Part shown: piece by piece, positions 1 to 6,263 of the stretch | How the letters are laid out: each line of letters starts with the position of its first letter | How positions within the stretch are numbered: position 1 is the first letter of the stretch | DNA from: JAJFTV01 sp964532655 | GTDB taxonomy: Bacteria; Chloroflexota; Anaerolineae; Anaerolineales; Anaerolineaceae | DNA length: 12,330 nt | Assembly (NCBI GenBank): GCA_964532655.1 | Contig: CAZHMZ010000122.1 | Location: 1 to 12,330, forward strand | Reading direction: 5' to 3' | Made by a program: the position numbers and the translations under genes | The notes under the pieces: generated by a model | Seen by the model: only the letters and a program-made list of their open reading frames with translations | Told to the model about the DNA's origin: nothing | The model's database searches: none

Positions 1-64
1 CATCCTGAGGTGATAAAGGTTGGACTACCGGTGAGCCGGACGGGGCGTAATTGGGTGTTTCCAT
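1..64 (-). CDS. N-terminal fragment of an unidentified protein (runs off the left edge)
   Basis: An ATG at 64-62 on the minus strand opens a frame without a stop to the window edge. It gives 21 residues rich in Pro and Ser (METPNYAPSGS followed by PVVQPLSPQD). A GGAGAA ribosome-binding sequence lies 5 bases upstream of the ATG, and a perfect TATAAT lies a little further upstream, which together support a real gene start. A flexible Pro-rich start of this kind is common in small DUF4870-type membrane proteins, and the next gene on this strand is one, so a paralogue is possible. That is only inference; too little of the protein is present to assign a function. Confidence 0.5.
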   Translation of the reverse strand, partial: METPNYAPSGSPVVQPLSPQD

Positions 65-81
65 ACTATTTCTCCATTCAC

Positions 82-111
82 ATTATACTGCCACAAATTT
101 CCGCGGGATAA
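82..111 (-). promoter_or_regulatory. Candidate promoter for the left-edge gene
   Basis: The minus strand reads TATAAT at 87-82, a perfect -10 hexamer. About 18 bases upstream is TTATCC, a poor -35 match. The predicted start near position 75 would leave only about 11 bases of leader, just enough for the GGAGAA ribosome-binding sequence. The match rests almost entirely on the -10 hexamer. Confidence 0.35.
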
Positions 112-207
112 GCAGGAAGCGGATGAGACGTTGAAATCGTCTGGCAGTCTATTACTATATACGCAGGATTTTCAATTTGGTTGAGGAAAAACAAAGGGAA
201 AATGGAA

Positions 208-241
208 TGAATAAAAAGCACCCCACGCATGGTGGGGTGCT
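208..241 (-). terminator. Rho-independent terminator of the DUF4870 gene
   Basis: Bases 217-226 (AGCACCCCAC) and 232-241 (GTGGGGTGCT) form a perfect 10-bp GC-rich stem with a 5-base loop. Read on the minus strand, the hairpin is followed at once by TTTTATTCATTCC, the expected U-rich tail. It lies 51 bases past the stop codon of the minus-strand gene ending at 293. On the plus strand there is no T-run after the stem, so the signal is directional. The rest of 65-292 shows no other clear feature apart from a small 5-bp inverted repeat (AGACG/CGTCT, 126-142). Confidence 0.88.
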
Positions 242-292
242 GAATAGATTGATATAAAGTTACTGATAAATGCTGGAAAAGCGATACCCGGA

Positions 293-628
293 TTATTCCC
301 AGCCCTGTTTCTTCACCAGATCGGAGATGACAGGAACGTTGATGTATTTACCCTGATAGGCGGTGTAGCCGTAATAGATCATGAGGATGAGCGTCAGACC
401 GCTGGTACAAATGCCAACGAAGACAAAACTCAACACCACATTGATAACCCACAGCACAAGACCGAGAATCAATGCCTGCATATTATGGGCTTTGATGAAA
501 GGCCTGGTTTTCTTGTCTTCCATCAACAGGATGATGACAGGAACGATGGGTGAAAAAACATACGCCAGGGCAGCCCATAGCTTGTCGTCACTGGTTACAT
601 CACCGGGTGCTACATATTGGTCTTTCAT
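293..628 (-). CDS. DUF4870 (Tic20-like) small membrane protein
   Basis: This 111-residue protein has the layout of the DUF4870 family. A polar start ending in DDKLWAALAY leads into a first membrane segment (about residues 18-36). A short charged loop follows (EDKKTRPFIKAHNMQA, matching the family's conserved His/Gln-Ala region). Two close hydrophobic segments come next (about 52-90), then a short tail with a conserved-looking KGKYxxxPV-type ending (here QGKYINVPV). The role of the family is not known. The start at 628 was preferred over an in-frame ATG at 670 because AAGGAGGA sits just 4 bases before it. The gene is single, with its own promoter and terminator, and is divergent from fmt. Confidence 0.85.
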   Translation of the reverse strand: MKDQYVAPGDVTSDDKLWAALAYVFSPIVPVIILLMEDKKTRPFIKAHNMQALILGLVLWVINVVLSFVFVGICTSGLTLILMIYYGYTAYQGKYINVPVISDLVKKQGWE

Positions 629-632
629 AAAA

Positions 633-640
633 TCCTCCTT
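633..640 (-). promoter_or_regulatory. Ribosome-binding site that fixes the DUF4870 start
   Basis: The minus strand reads AAGGAGGA followed by TTTT and ATG (628). This near-perfect Shine-Dalgarno sequence selects the 111-residue start. The alternative ATG 14 codons upstream has no comparable sequence. Confidence 0.85.
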
Positions 641-696
641 GGATTTGTGATAAGATAAACCGCTGATCATCTGGAAATCGTTAATCTACTCTAATT

Positions 697-725
697 ATTA
701 TATGAGACAATATAGCCGTCGTCAA
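697..725 (-). promoter_or_regulatory. Sigma-70-type promoter for the DUF4870 gene
   Basis: On the minus strand TTGACG (725-720) is separated by exactly 17 bases from a perfect TATAAT (702-697). The predicted start near 690 gives a leader of about 62 bases ending in the strong ribosome-binding site. The in-frame upstream ATG at 670 would lie inside this leader. This is the best promoter in the window. Confidence 0.8.
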
Positions 726-752
726 CAAATGAATATCTAAAATCTGCGTGAA

Positions 753-1685
753 ATGAAAAACTTTTCAATTGTGTTTATGGGTTCCCCCGATTTCGCCGTG
801 CCGGTGCTGCAATCACTTGCGCAGCATTTTATAGTTAAGGGGGTGGTCACACAACCCGATAAACCGGCTGGCCGCGGCCGTGAATTAACGCCGTGCCCGG
901 TAAAAAAAGCCGCCCTGGCTTTGAATTTGCCGGTAATTCAACCTGTAAAGTTGAAAGGCAACGTCGAGGCGCTGGAGCAAATCAAGCAGTGGAAGCCGGA
1001 CGTTATCATCGTGGCGGCATTCGGTAAGTTATTACGCCGTGAACTGCTGGATTTGCCTGATTTTGGCTGTATTAATGTACATGCCTCCCTGTTGCCGCGC
1101 TGGCGGGGAGCCTCGCCCATCCAGGCGGCCATACTGCATGGCGATCAGCAAACCGGTGTGACTATCATGCGAATGGAGGAAGGCCTGGATACCGGCCCCA
1201 TGTTGAGCCAGGCTTCGCTTACGCTGGATGCAGGTGAAACCGCTGAAACATTGGAAACCCGCCTGGCGGATTTGGGCGCTGATTTGCTGATCAGGACGCT
1301 GTCGGCGTATCTGCAGGGTGAGTTGCAGCCAACCGCGCAACCGGAAAACGGGGCAACCTATGCGCCCCTTTTGAAAAAAGAGGACGGTGCGCTGGATTTT
1401 ACACAGCCGGTCGATCAACTGGAGCGCCAGGTGAGGGCTTACCATCCCTGGCCGGGTTGTTTTCTGCCGATTCTGAATGGTAATCTGAAAATCATCCGGG
1501 CGTACGCGCTGGCGGATCAACAGGCCGACCCTGGAAAACGATTGGTGATTGATAAGAATCCGGCCGTCGGAGCACGCGGTGGGTACTTGGTTTTCAGCGA
1601 GGTGCAGCCGGCCGGGAAAAAGGCCATGGACGGAAAGTCGTTTTTAATGGGTTACCGGTCCTGGCTGCAGGAGGGTGACAGATAA
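753..1685 (+). CDS. fmt: Methionyl-tRNA formyltransferase
   Basis: This enzyme transfers the formyl group of 10-formyltetrahydrofolate to Met-tRNA(fMet) in the cytoplasm, readying the initiator tRNA. The 310 residues match the usual family length. The N-terminal Rossmann domain starts IVFMGSPDFAVPVL. The folate-binding and catalytic signature runs through INVHASLLPRWRGASPIQ, with Asn108 and His110, and continues to GLDTGPM with Asp146; these correspond to the E. coli catalytic triad Asn106/His108/Asp144. The C-terminal tRNA-binding domain (about 205-305) contains the typical YAPLLKKEDGALDF and RAYHPWPGCF stretches. No clear Shine-Dalgarno sequence precedes the ATG, so translation may be weak or from a very short leader. 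The stop overlaps the mnmA start by one base, suggesting coupled translation. Identification is secure. Confidence 0.97.
   Translation: MKNFSIVFMGSPDFAVPVLQSLAQHFIVKGVVTQPDKPAGRGRELTPCPVKKAALALNLPVIQPVKLKGNVEALEQIKQWKPDVIIVAAFGKLLRRELLDLPDFGCINVHASLLPRWRGASPIQAAILHGDQQTGVTIMRMEEGLDTGPMLSQASLTLDAGETAETLETRLADLGADLLIRTLSAYLQGELQPTAQPENGATYAPLLKKEDGALDFTQPVDQLERQVRAYHPWPGCFLPILNGNLKIIRAYALADQQADPGKRLVIDKNPAVGARGGYLVFSEVQPAGKKAMDGKSFLMGYRSWLQEGDR
1670..1675 (+). promoter_or_regulatory. Ribosome-binding site of mnmA inside the end of fmt
   Basis: GGAGGG lies 9 bases before the mnmA ATG, within the last codons of fmt. The junction TAATG (1683-1687) holds both the fmt stop and the mnmA start, a typical arrangement for coupled translation. 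Confidence 0.75.
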
Positions 1686-2770
1686 TGGATGACAGATTGG
1701 TCGTCCTGGGGATGAGCGGGGGAGTGGACAGCTCAGTGGCGGCCTTTTTGCTGAAACAGGCCGGGTACCGCGTACATGGGGTGATGCTGCGCACCTGGCG
1801 GTCTGATCAAAAGGATCAGCTTTCTGAAAAGGAGCAGGTATTATTTGATAGCACGCGGCGGGTAGCCGATGTGATTGGTGTCTCATTGGAGATGGCCGAT
1901 ACACGAGAGATGTTTTTCGAGAAGGTTATCGGTTATTTCAGGCAGGCTTACACCAGCGGGCTGACCCCCAACCCCTGTACGGTTTGCAATCGTGAAATCA
2001 AGTTTGCCAGCCTTTTGAAGAAAGCCGATGAACTGGGCGCAACCTGGATCGCGACGGGTCACTATGTGAGGTTGGTTCGCGATGCAGAGGGTGTACGCAT
2101 CACGCAGCCGTCTGATATCAAGAAGGATCAAACCTATTTTCTGAGTCATCTGACTCAGCCCATTCTGACACGAACCTTGTTTCCACTGGCGGACCTGACC
2201 AAAGATCAGGTCCGGCAGATAGCCCGTGAAAACCATATTGAAACAGTTAACCGACCTGAGAGCCAGGATTTGTGTTTTCTGGAAGGCACCGATTACCGTG
2301 AGATCATGCTTTCGCTGGAACCGGGATCTTTCCAGCCGGGCGATATTGTTGATTCCGCTGGAACGGTATTGGGTCAGCACAACGGGCTGGCCAATTACAC
2401 CATCGGCCAGCGGAAAGGACTGGGCATCTTCCGTGAGAAACCGCTGTTTGTGCTGAAAAAGGATCCTCAGCGAAATCTGCTGATGGTGGGTTATGAAGAT
2501 GAATTGGGCACAAAGCGTTTTTGGGTAGAACAGATCAACTGGATCATCGGTCACGCGCCAGACGGCACGTTTTCTGCACAGGTTAAGATTCGTTACCAGG
2601 CCAGGCCGCGCCAGGCCATGGTGACGGTGATGGATGAGGGACGCATCCTGGTGGAGACGGATGAATTCCTGCGGGATGTAACCCCCGGACAATTTGCTGT
2701 GCTGTATGACGGGGATACCCTTGTGGGGGGAGGGATTATCTCAAGCGAAACCCTGGCAGACGCTCGATGA
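1685..2770 (+). CDS. mnmA: tRNA-specific 2-thiouridylase MnmA
   Basis: MnmA puts the 2-thio group on U34 of the tRNAs for Lys, Glu and Gln, using ATP to adenylate the base and a persulfide as sulfur source. The 361 residues match the family. The ATP pyrophosphatase PP-loop SGGVDS is at residues 11-16. The first catalytic cysteine is Cys101 in NPCTVCNREIKF, and the persulfide-carrying second cysteine is Cys197 in the ESQDLCFL motif. Other family blocks include ATGHYVRL, KDQTYFLSHL and NYTIGQRKGLGI; the C-terminal beta-barrel domain closes with the VGGGII-type end. Cys98 in NPCxxC is an additional cysteine. The gene follows fmt with a one-base overlap, so two tRNA-modifying enzymes acting in translation are made together. 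Confidence 0.97.
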   Translation: MDDRLVVLGMSGGVDSSVAAFLLKQAGYRVHGVMLRTWRSDQKDQLSEKEQVLFDSTRRVADVIGVSLEMADTREMFFEKVIGYFRQAYTSGLTPNPCTVCNREIKFASLLKKADELGATWIATGHYVRLVRDAEGVRITQPSDIKKDQTYFLSHLTQPILTRTLFPLADLTKDQVRQIARENHIETVNRPESQDLCFLEGTDYREIMLSLEPGSFQPGDIVDSAGTVLGQHNGLANYTIGQRKGLGIFREKPLFVLKKDPQRNLLMVGYEDELGTKRFWVEQINWIIGHAPDGTFSAQVKIRYQARPRQAMVTVMDEGRILVETDEFLRDVTPGQFAVLYDGDTLVGGGIISSETLADAR

Positions 2771-2777
2771 GGTATCG

Positions 2778-3050
2778 ATGACCATACCGGCTTTTCTTTT
2801 TGGTTCACTGGTGGCAGTTTTTACCGGCACGCTCTTCCACTTATGGAAAGGCGGCGGGCCTTTCTATATTTTCCTCTATATGGTCGCAGGTTTTATGGGT
2901 TTTTGGGCCGGGCACTACACGGCTGAATATCTGCAGCTCACCATGTGGACGGCAGGCCCGGTTCATTACGGTCCGGCACTGGTCTCCGCAGTAGCTTTTC
3001 TATGGGCAACCGCCTGGCTGTTCACCAAAAAGCCGGCCGAGAAGAGCTAA
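2778..3050 (+). CDS. Small three-pass membrane protein of unknown function
   Basis: The 90 residues carry three hydrophobic segments (about residues 4-22, 30-48 and 64-84) joined by short loops with conserved-looking glycines (LWKGGGPF, GFWAGHY). The end is a positively charged tail, KKPAEKS. The start at 2778 was chosen because a GAGGT ribosome-binding sequence overlapping the mnmA stop lies about 5 bases before it; longer starts lie within mnmA. Only 7 bases separate it from the mnmA stop, so it is very likely cotranscribed. I do not recognise a named family. The layout resembles small glycine-rich membrane proteins often left as hypothetical. Convergent recJ ends 7 bases beyond its stop. 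Confidence 0.75.
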   Translation: MTIPAFLFGSLVAVFTGTLFHLWKGGGPFYIFLYMVAGFMGFWAGHYTAEYLQLTMWTAGPVHYGPALVSAVAFLWATAWLFTKKPAEKS

Positions 3051-3057
3051 CCGCTGC

Positions 3058-5436
3058 TTATTGCGTATCCAGTTCCAGGTTGAGAACCAGAGTCTTCAAA
3101 TCGGCTTTTTGGAAGAAACGCTTGAATGCTAGGGTCTCTTCCAGCGCTCTCTCCAGGTCATCCAGGGCTTGATGCTCATCTTCTGAGGGATTTCCCGACC
3201 GGTCCAGAATGATTTCAGGGCCGGTTTTTTCGACCACACGCAAAGTGGTTTTTTTGACCAGCCAATCAATTGCCAGGCGGATGGTGCGTTCCGGCTGACC
3301 TGTTGTGGCTGCCAGGGATGGTACATTCACGCGTCCGTTGCCGGAGCGAAACGAGGTCAGAATGGTTTCGGTGATGCGCTGCATCAAGGCTGTTTTTTGA
3401 TCCAACGCAGTCTGCATCCCGATCACAAATATTTTCTGTGGAGCAGTCTTTTTCAGGAGATCGCGTAATACCTCATAACCGGCCGGGCAGGTCAGAAGCA
3501 CCAGCGTATCACATTGATCAACCTCAAAACGGTCGCTGACCGAAAATCCCATATGAGGTGATTCGATTCCTTCCGCAAATATCGTGCATGGCTGCCCCAC
3601 CAACCTTTGCTGGATCTCCTGCATCGATCCGGCTGCATCTCGCCAATCCACAACCTCAAAACGGGGGTTTCTGGTGATTTGGGCGGCGTCGCTCGAATCA
3701 TGCGCACGAAACGCAATCAGTTGAATTTGAAAATCCGCCGGGCGATCTGCGCGTGATTCACTCACGCGTGAGATACTCACGCGCGATACACTCACCTGAT
3801 AGATCAGGTCAAATTGCTCGGGCGGGAGCGGTAAATCGACGCTGTTCCACCACACAATAGAATGCCTGGATAGCTTCTGAGTCGAACATGAAATGCGGCG
3901 GTGGTTCTGGTTTCTGCCAATCGGCACGCTCTCCAACAGGTAAAGGTTCTCAGCCAGAAACTGTAAGGGCGGGTTTTGCAGCCCAAAAGGCCTGAACTGC
4001 TGCAGCAGCTCCACGAAACCGGGCCGGCTCAACTCCCACAGGGGCAATACCGCATCGACCGTGATGCGCTCCGCCTCGGGTGTATTTTGCTGGAGAAACT
4101 GGCTAACGGAAGCCATCAGCGCACGGCGGAAATCAGGCAGGCGTTCTTTTCGGATGGAGAAACCGGCGGCCATTGCGTGACCGCCGTAGCGGTCCAACAA
4201 ATCCGCGTTGGCGGAAATTAACGCAGTGATATCCATGCCGGGCACCGAACGGGCGGATCCGCGCGCGGTGATCGCATCGAACGACGAAACAATGACCGTT
4301 GGTCGCTTGTAGCGATCAGCCATCTGGTTGGCAACCAGACCAAGCACGCTGTAATGCCACTGGCTGTTTTCGAGATACAGTAAAGGTTTGTCCAACACGC
4401 TGCGATCGTTTGTAATAGCCGCTTCAGCCGCCATTAGAATCGTATCGGTGAGCTGCTTGCGGTTGGTGTTGGCCTGCTCTGCCAATGGGGCCAGCGTTTG
4501 AGCGCGCTGCGCATCCCGCGTGGTGAGTAAATCAATCACCAGACCGCCATCGTACATCAGGCTGAGTGAATTGATGCGCGGAGCAATCAGATGTGAGATG
4601 GTTTGCTCGGTCACCTGCTCCGGGAGGATGTTGGCGCACCCCAACAGCTCTGCCAGACCTGGCCGCTGACCCGTGCGAAGCGATTTGATCCCGCGTTGAA
4701 CCAGCCAGCGCGCCTCTCCGGTCAGGGGCGCCAGATCACTCACCAGACCAATGGCGGCCAGATCATATAACTCTGCCCATCGTTCTTCCATTCCAAGCAT
4801 ACGGTAAACCGCACGCAAAAATTCGCATGCCACCCCCGCTCCGCTCAAGGTGGCCATGGGATGGCCTTCCGGTAAATCTACCGGGTTGATGGTGGCATTG
4901 GCCGGCGCGGGGATTTCTGGCGGGGTATGGTGATCGGTGATGATGACGTCCAGCCCCAAAGTACGCGCGAGGGTAAGTGCTTTATTTTCACTCACACCGG
5001 TATCGCAGGTGATCAGGATGGCAATACCCAGGGCATGCAGTTCCTGCACTGTTTCGGTGGTGATTCCATGAGAAGATCTGTTCCGATCCGGTACAAAAAA
5101 CTGCACGTTCGGGGAGAGAACGCTCAGCCCTTCATACAGGATGGCCGTAGCTGTCAGACCGTCGGTGTCATAATCACCGCAGATGGCGATCCGGCTGCCG
5201 GTGTGGATATGCCTCAGGAGCAGATCAACCGCCTCCTGCATTTGAGGGAAATCAAACGGATCAGCCGGTGGGCGGTTCGCATCATCCAAAAATGCCTGAG
5301 CGTCACTTAACGTCGTATAGCCACGCCGGTGCAACACTTCCGCGATAACCGGGTAATCGGAAAAGGCGGATAGAAACTCTCTGTCGATCTGTACGGGATC
5401 AGGCAGATCCCATTCAGGCGGCTGCTGTGTTACCAT
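3058..5436 (-). CDS. recJ: RecJ-like single-stranded-DNA exonuclease (DHH family) with long C-terminal extension
   Basis: RecJ digests single-stranded DNA 5' to 3' in recombination and repair, using metal ions held by DHH-family motifs. Visible motifs are DYDTDG (88-93), CDTG (144-147), DHH (168-170), SDLAPL (233-238) and, in the DHHA1 domain, GSARSVPG and GGHAMAAG (418-425). An OB-like domain follows (about 480-575). At 792 residues it exceeds the common size of about 570, and the extra C-terminal part (about 580-792), ending in a winged-helix-like stretch, resembles the long RecJ of Bacillus. The region usually reading NAxGR here reads PRINSLSLM (286-294), so the Gly-Arg is lost. Residues 548-562 are three VSxSR repeats. 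The ATG overlaps the end of the upstream nuclease gene by 7 bases (ATGGTAA), suggesting coupled translation. It is the last gene of the repair block. Confidence 0.92.
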   Translation of the reverse strand: MVTQQPPEWDLPDPVQIDREFLSAFSDYPVIAEVLHRRGYTTLSDAQAFLDDANRPPADPFDFPQMQEAVDLLLRHIHTGSRIAICGDYDTDGLTATAILYEGLSVLSPNVQFFVPDRNRSSHGITTETVQELHALGIAILITCDTGVSENKALTLARTLGLDVIITDHHTPPEIPAPANATINPVDLPEGHPMATLSGAGVACEFLRAVYRMLGMEERWAELYDLAAIGLVSDLAPLTGEARWLVQRGIKSLRTGQRPGLAELLGCANILPEQVTEQTISHLIAPRINSLSLMYDGGLVIDLLTTRDAQRAQTLAPLAEQANTNRKQLTDTILMAAEAAITNDRSVLDKPLLYLENSQWHYSVLGLVANQMADRYKRPTVIVSSFDAITARGSARSVPGMDITALISANADLLDRYGGHAMAAGFSIRKERLPDFRRALMASVSQFLQQNTPEAERITVDAVLPLWELSRPGFVELLQQFRPFGLQNPPLQFLAENLYLLESVPIGRNQNHRRISCSTQKLSRHSIVWWNSVDLPLPPEQFDLIYQVSVSRVSISRVSESRADRPADFQIQLIAFRAHDSSDAAQITRNPRFEVVDWRDAAGSMQEIQQRLVGQPCTIFAEGIESPHMGFSVSDRFEVDQCDTLVLLTCPAGYEVLRDLLKKTAPQKIFVIGMQTALDQKTALMQRITETILTSFRSGNGRVNVPSLAATTGQPERTIRLAIDWLVKKTTLRVVEKTGPEIILDRSGNPSEDEHQALDDLERALEETLAFKRFFQKADLKTLVLNLELDTQ
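3751..3795 (-). repeat. Three tandem 15-bp repeats inside recJ
   Basis: On the plus strand the units are GCGTGATTCACTCAC, GCGTGAGATACTCAC and GCGCGATACACTCAC, directly abutting. In the recJ frame they encode VSVSR, VSISR and VSESR (residues 548-562), in a loop between two strands of the OB-like domain. The junction of units 1 and 2 creates a perfect 12-bp palindrome, CTCACGCGTGAG (3761-3772). The unit length is a multiple of three, so copy-number changes would keep the frame. Confidence 0.9.
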
Positions 5437-6263
5437 ACCGGGGCTGACTCTTCCAATTGGGTTTCAAATGCGGCCGCAAGAGCCTCCAGCGCCGATTCAA
5501 AAGACAGCTCTGCATCCGGGGCAGTGTTTGCCCCCTGAACCGGTCGCTCACACAGCGAGCAGTAGGTGCAGTAACGGCAGGTTTTTTCATCGTCGGTCAT
5601 ATAGAATTCGCCCGGCAGTGTGTCTTTGATGCGAGTGATCAGGTTGGTGATGTACTGCAGGTCATCCTCATACTGGATGGAGGAGTAAGGCAGGATCTCG
5701 GGATCAGAAGGGTGATTGGCAAACCAGTACGTCATCATGACGCTCTCCGGAGCCGGTGCGGCTAATCCGGAGGAGATATTCTGCCCTGCCAGACACATCA
5801 GCAGCGGATACAGGATTGTCTGTATTTTTTGCCTCAGCCATAAACGCGGTGTTCGGGCGGGAGATGTTTTCCAGTCATAGATTTGGAGGCCTGAACTCTG
5901 TACCGCAATCAGATCATATTTTGCCAGTACCCTTTGCCCGGCGATGTGCGTGTGCAGGGTGATTTCCGGAAAAAACTGGCCATCCTTCAGCCAATCTTTG
6001 CGCCAGACACTGAAGTTTTCCCACCATTCCTGTAGGGCGAGGTCATGAATAGACTGCCGAATCAAGGTATCGGGTACTCCGGAAAAGACCTGCTGGCAAA
6101 ATAAGTGGAACTGGTTGCCCAGTTCCATTGATCTGCGCAGATCTGCCGGTTGGTCTTTGATGTACCCCGGCCAGCGAACCTTTTGAAGATAACGGAGCTC
6201 AAACCGTCTGGGACAATCAACAAAATCCTGCAAACTGCTTTGTGAAAAAGAAAAGTTACTCAT
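5430..6263 (-). CDS. Stand-alone PD-(D/E)XK nuclease with predicted 4Fe-4S cluster (RecB/Cas4/AddB type)
   Basis: A 277-residue RecB-family nuclease not fused to a helicase. The order of motifs is canonical. SxSSLQDFVDCPRRFELRYL at the start carries Cys17. Next come His53 in ELGNQFH, Asp117 in AKYDLIA, then Asp130 and Lys132 in the YDWKTS (D-x-K) motif, and QTILY (148-152), the QxxxY motif. Near the C-terminus Cys229, Cys232, Cys235 and Cys238 follow CxxCxxCxxC spacing. With Cys17 this fits the iron-sulfur staple of AddB and Cas4 (C plus CxxCxxxxxC), with one extra cysteine at 235. All metal-binding residues are present, so an active DNA nuclease is predicted. Its start overlaps the helicase stop by 8 bases (ATGAGTAA) and its stop overlaps the recJ start. 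The context says end resection in repair; a Cas4-like role is unlikely, as no cas genes or arrays are present. Confidence 0.88.
   Translation of the reverse strand: MSNFSFSQSSLQDFVDCPRRFELRYLQKVRWPGYIKDQPADLRRSMELGNQFHLFCQQVFSGVPDTLIRQSIHDLALQEWWENFSVWRKDWLKDGQFFPEITLHTHIAGQRVLAKYDLIAVQSSGLQIYDWKTSPARTPRLWLRQKIQTILYPLLMCLAGQNISSGLAAPAPESVMMTYWFANHPSDPEILPYSSIQYEDDLQYITNLITRIKDTLPGEFYMTDDEKTCRYCTYCSLCERPVQGANTAPDAELSFESALEALAAAFETQLEESAPVW

Noticed and set aside
126..142. 5-bp inverted repeat AGACG/CGTCT as an operator or small RNA hairpin
   Set aside because: The stem is too short to stand out from chance and no paired signal supports it.
293..670. Longer 125-residue version of the DUF4870 protein
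   Set aside because: The ATG at 670 has no good ribosome-binding site, whereas AAGGAGGA lies just before the ATG at 628.
738..743. TAAAAT as a -10 element for a leaderless fmt transcript
   Set aside because: There is no acceptable -35 hexamer at 16-18 bases and no extended -10 TG, so the match is too weak to call.
1883..2692. Long open frame on the minus strand inside mnmA
   Set aside because: It lies wholly antisense to a clear mnmA with intact catalytic motifs and shows no family motif of its own.
3020..3060. Terminator in the convergent gap between the small membrane protein and recJ
   Set aside because: GCCGGC with a T-run on the minus strand is only a self-complementary hexamer without a loop; no real stem with a U-tract is present.
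3761..3772. 12-bp palindrome as an operator site
   Set aside because: It lies within the coding repeats of recJ and is explained by the junction of two repeat units; no promoter is nearby.
5430..6263. Cas4 of a CRISPR system
   Set aside because: No cas1, cas2, other cas genes or repeat-spacer array occur in the window, and the gene overlaps helicase and recJ, which points to repair.
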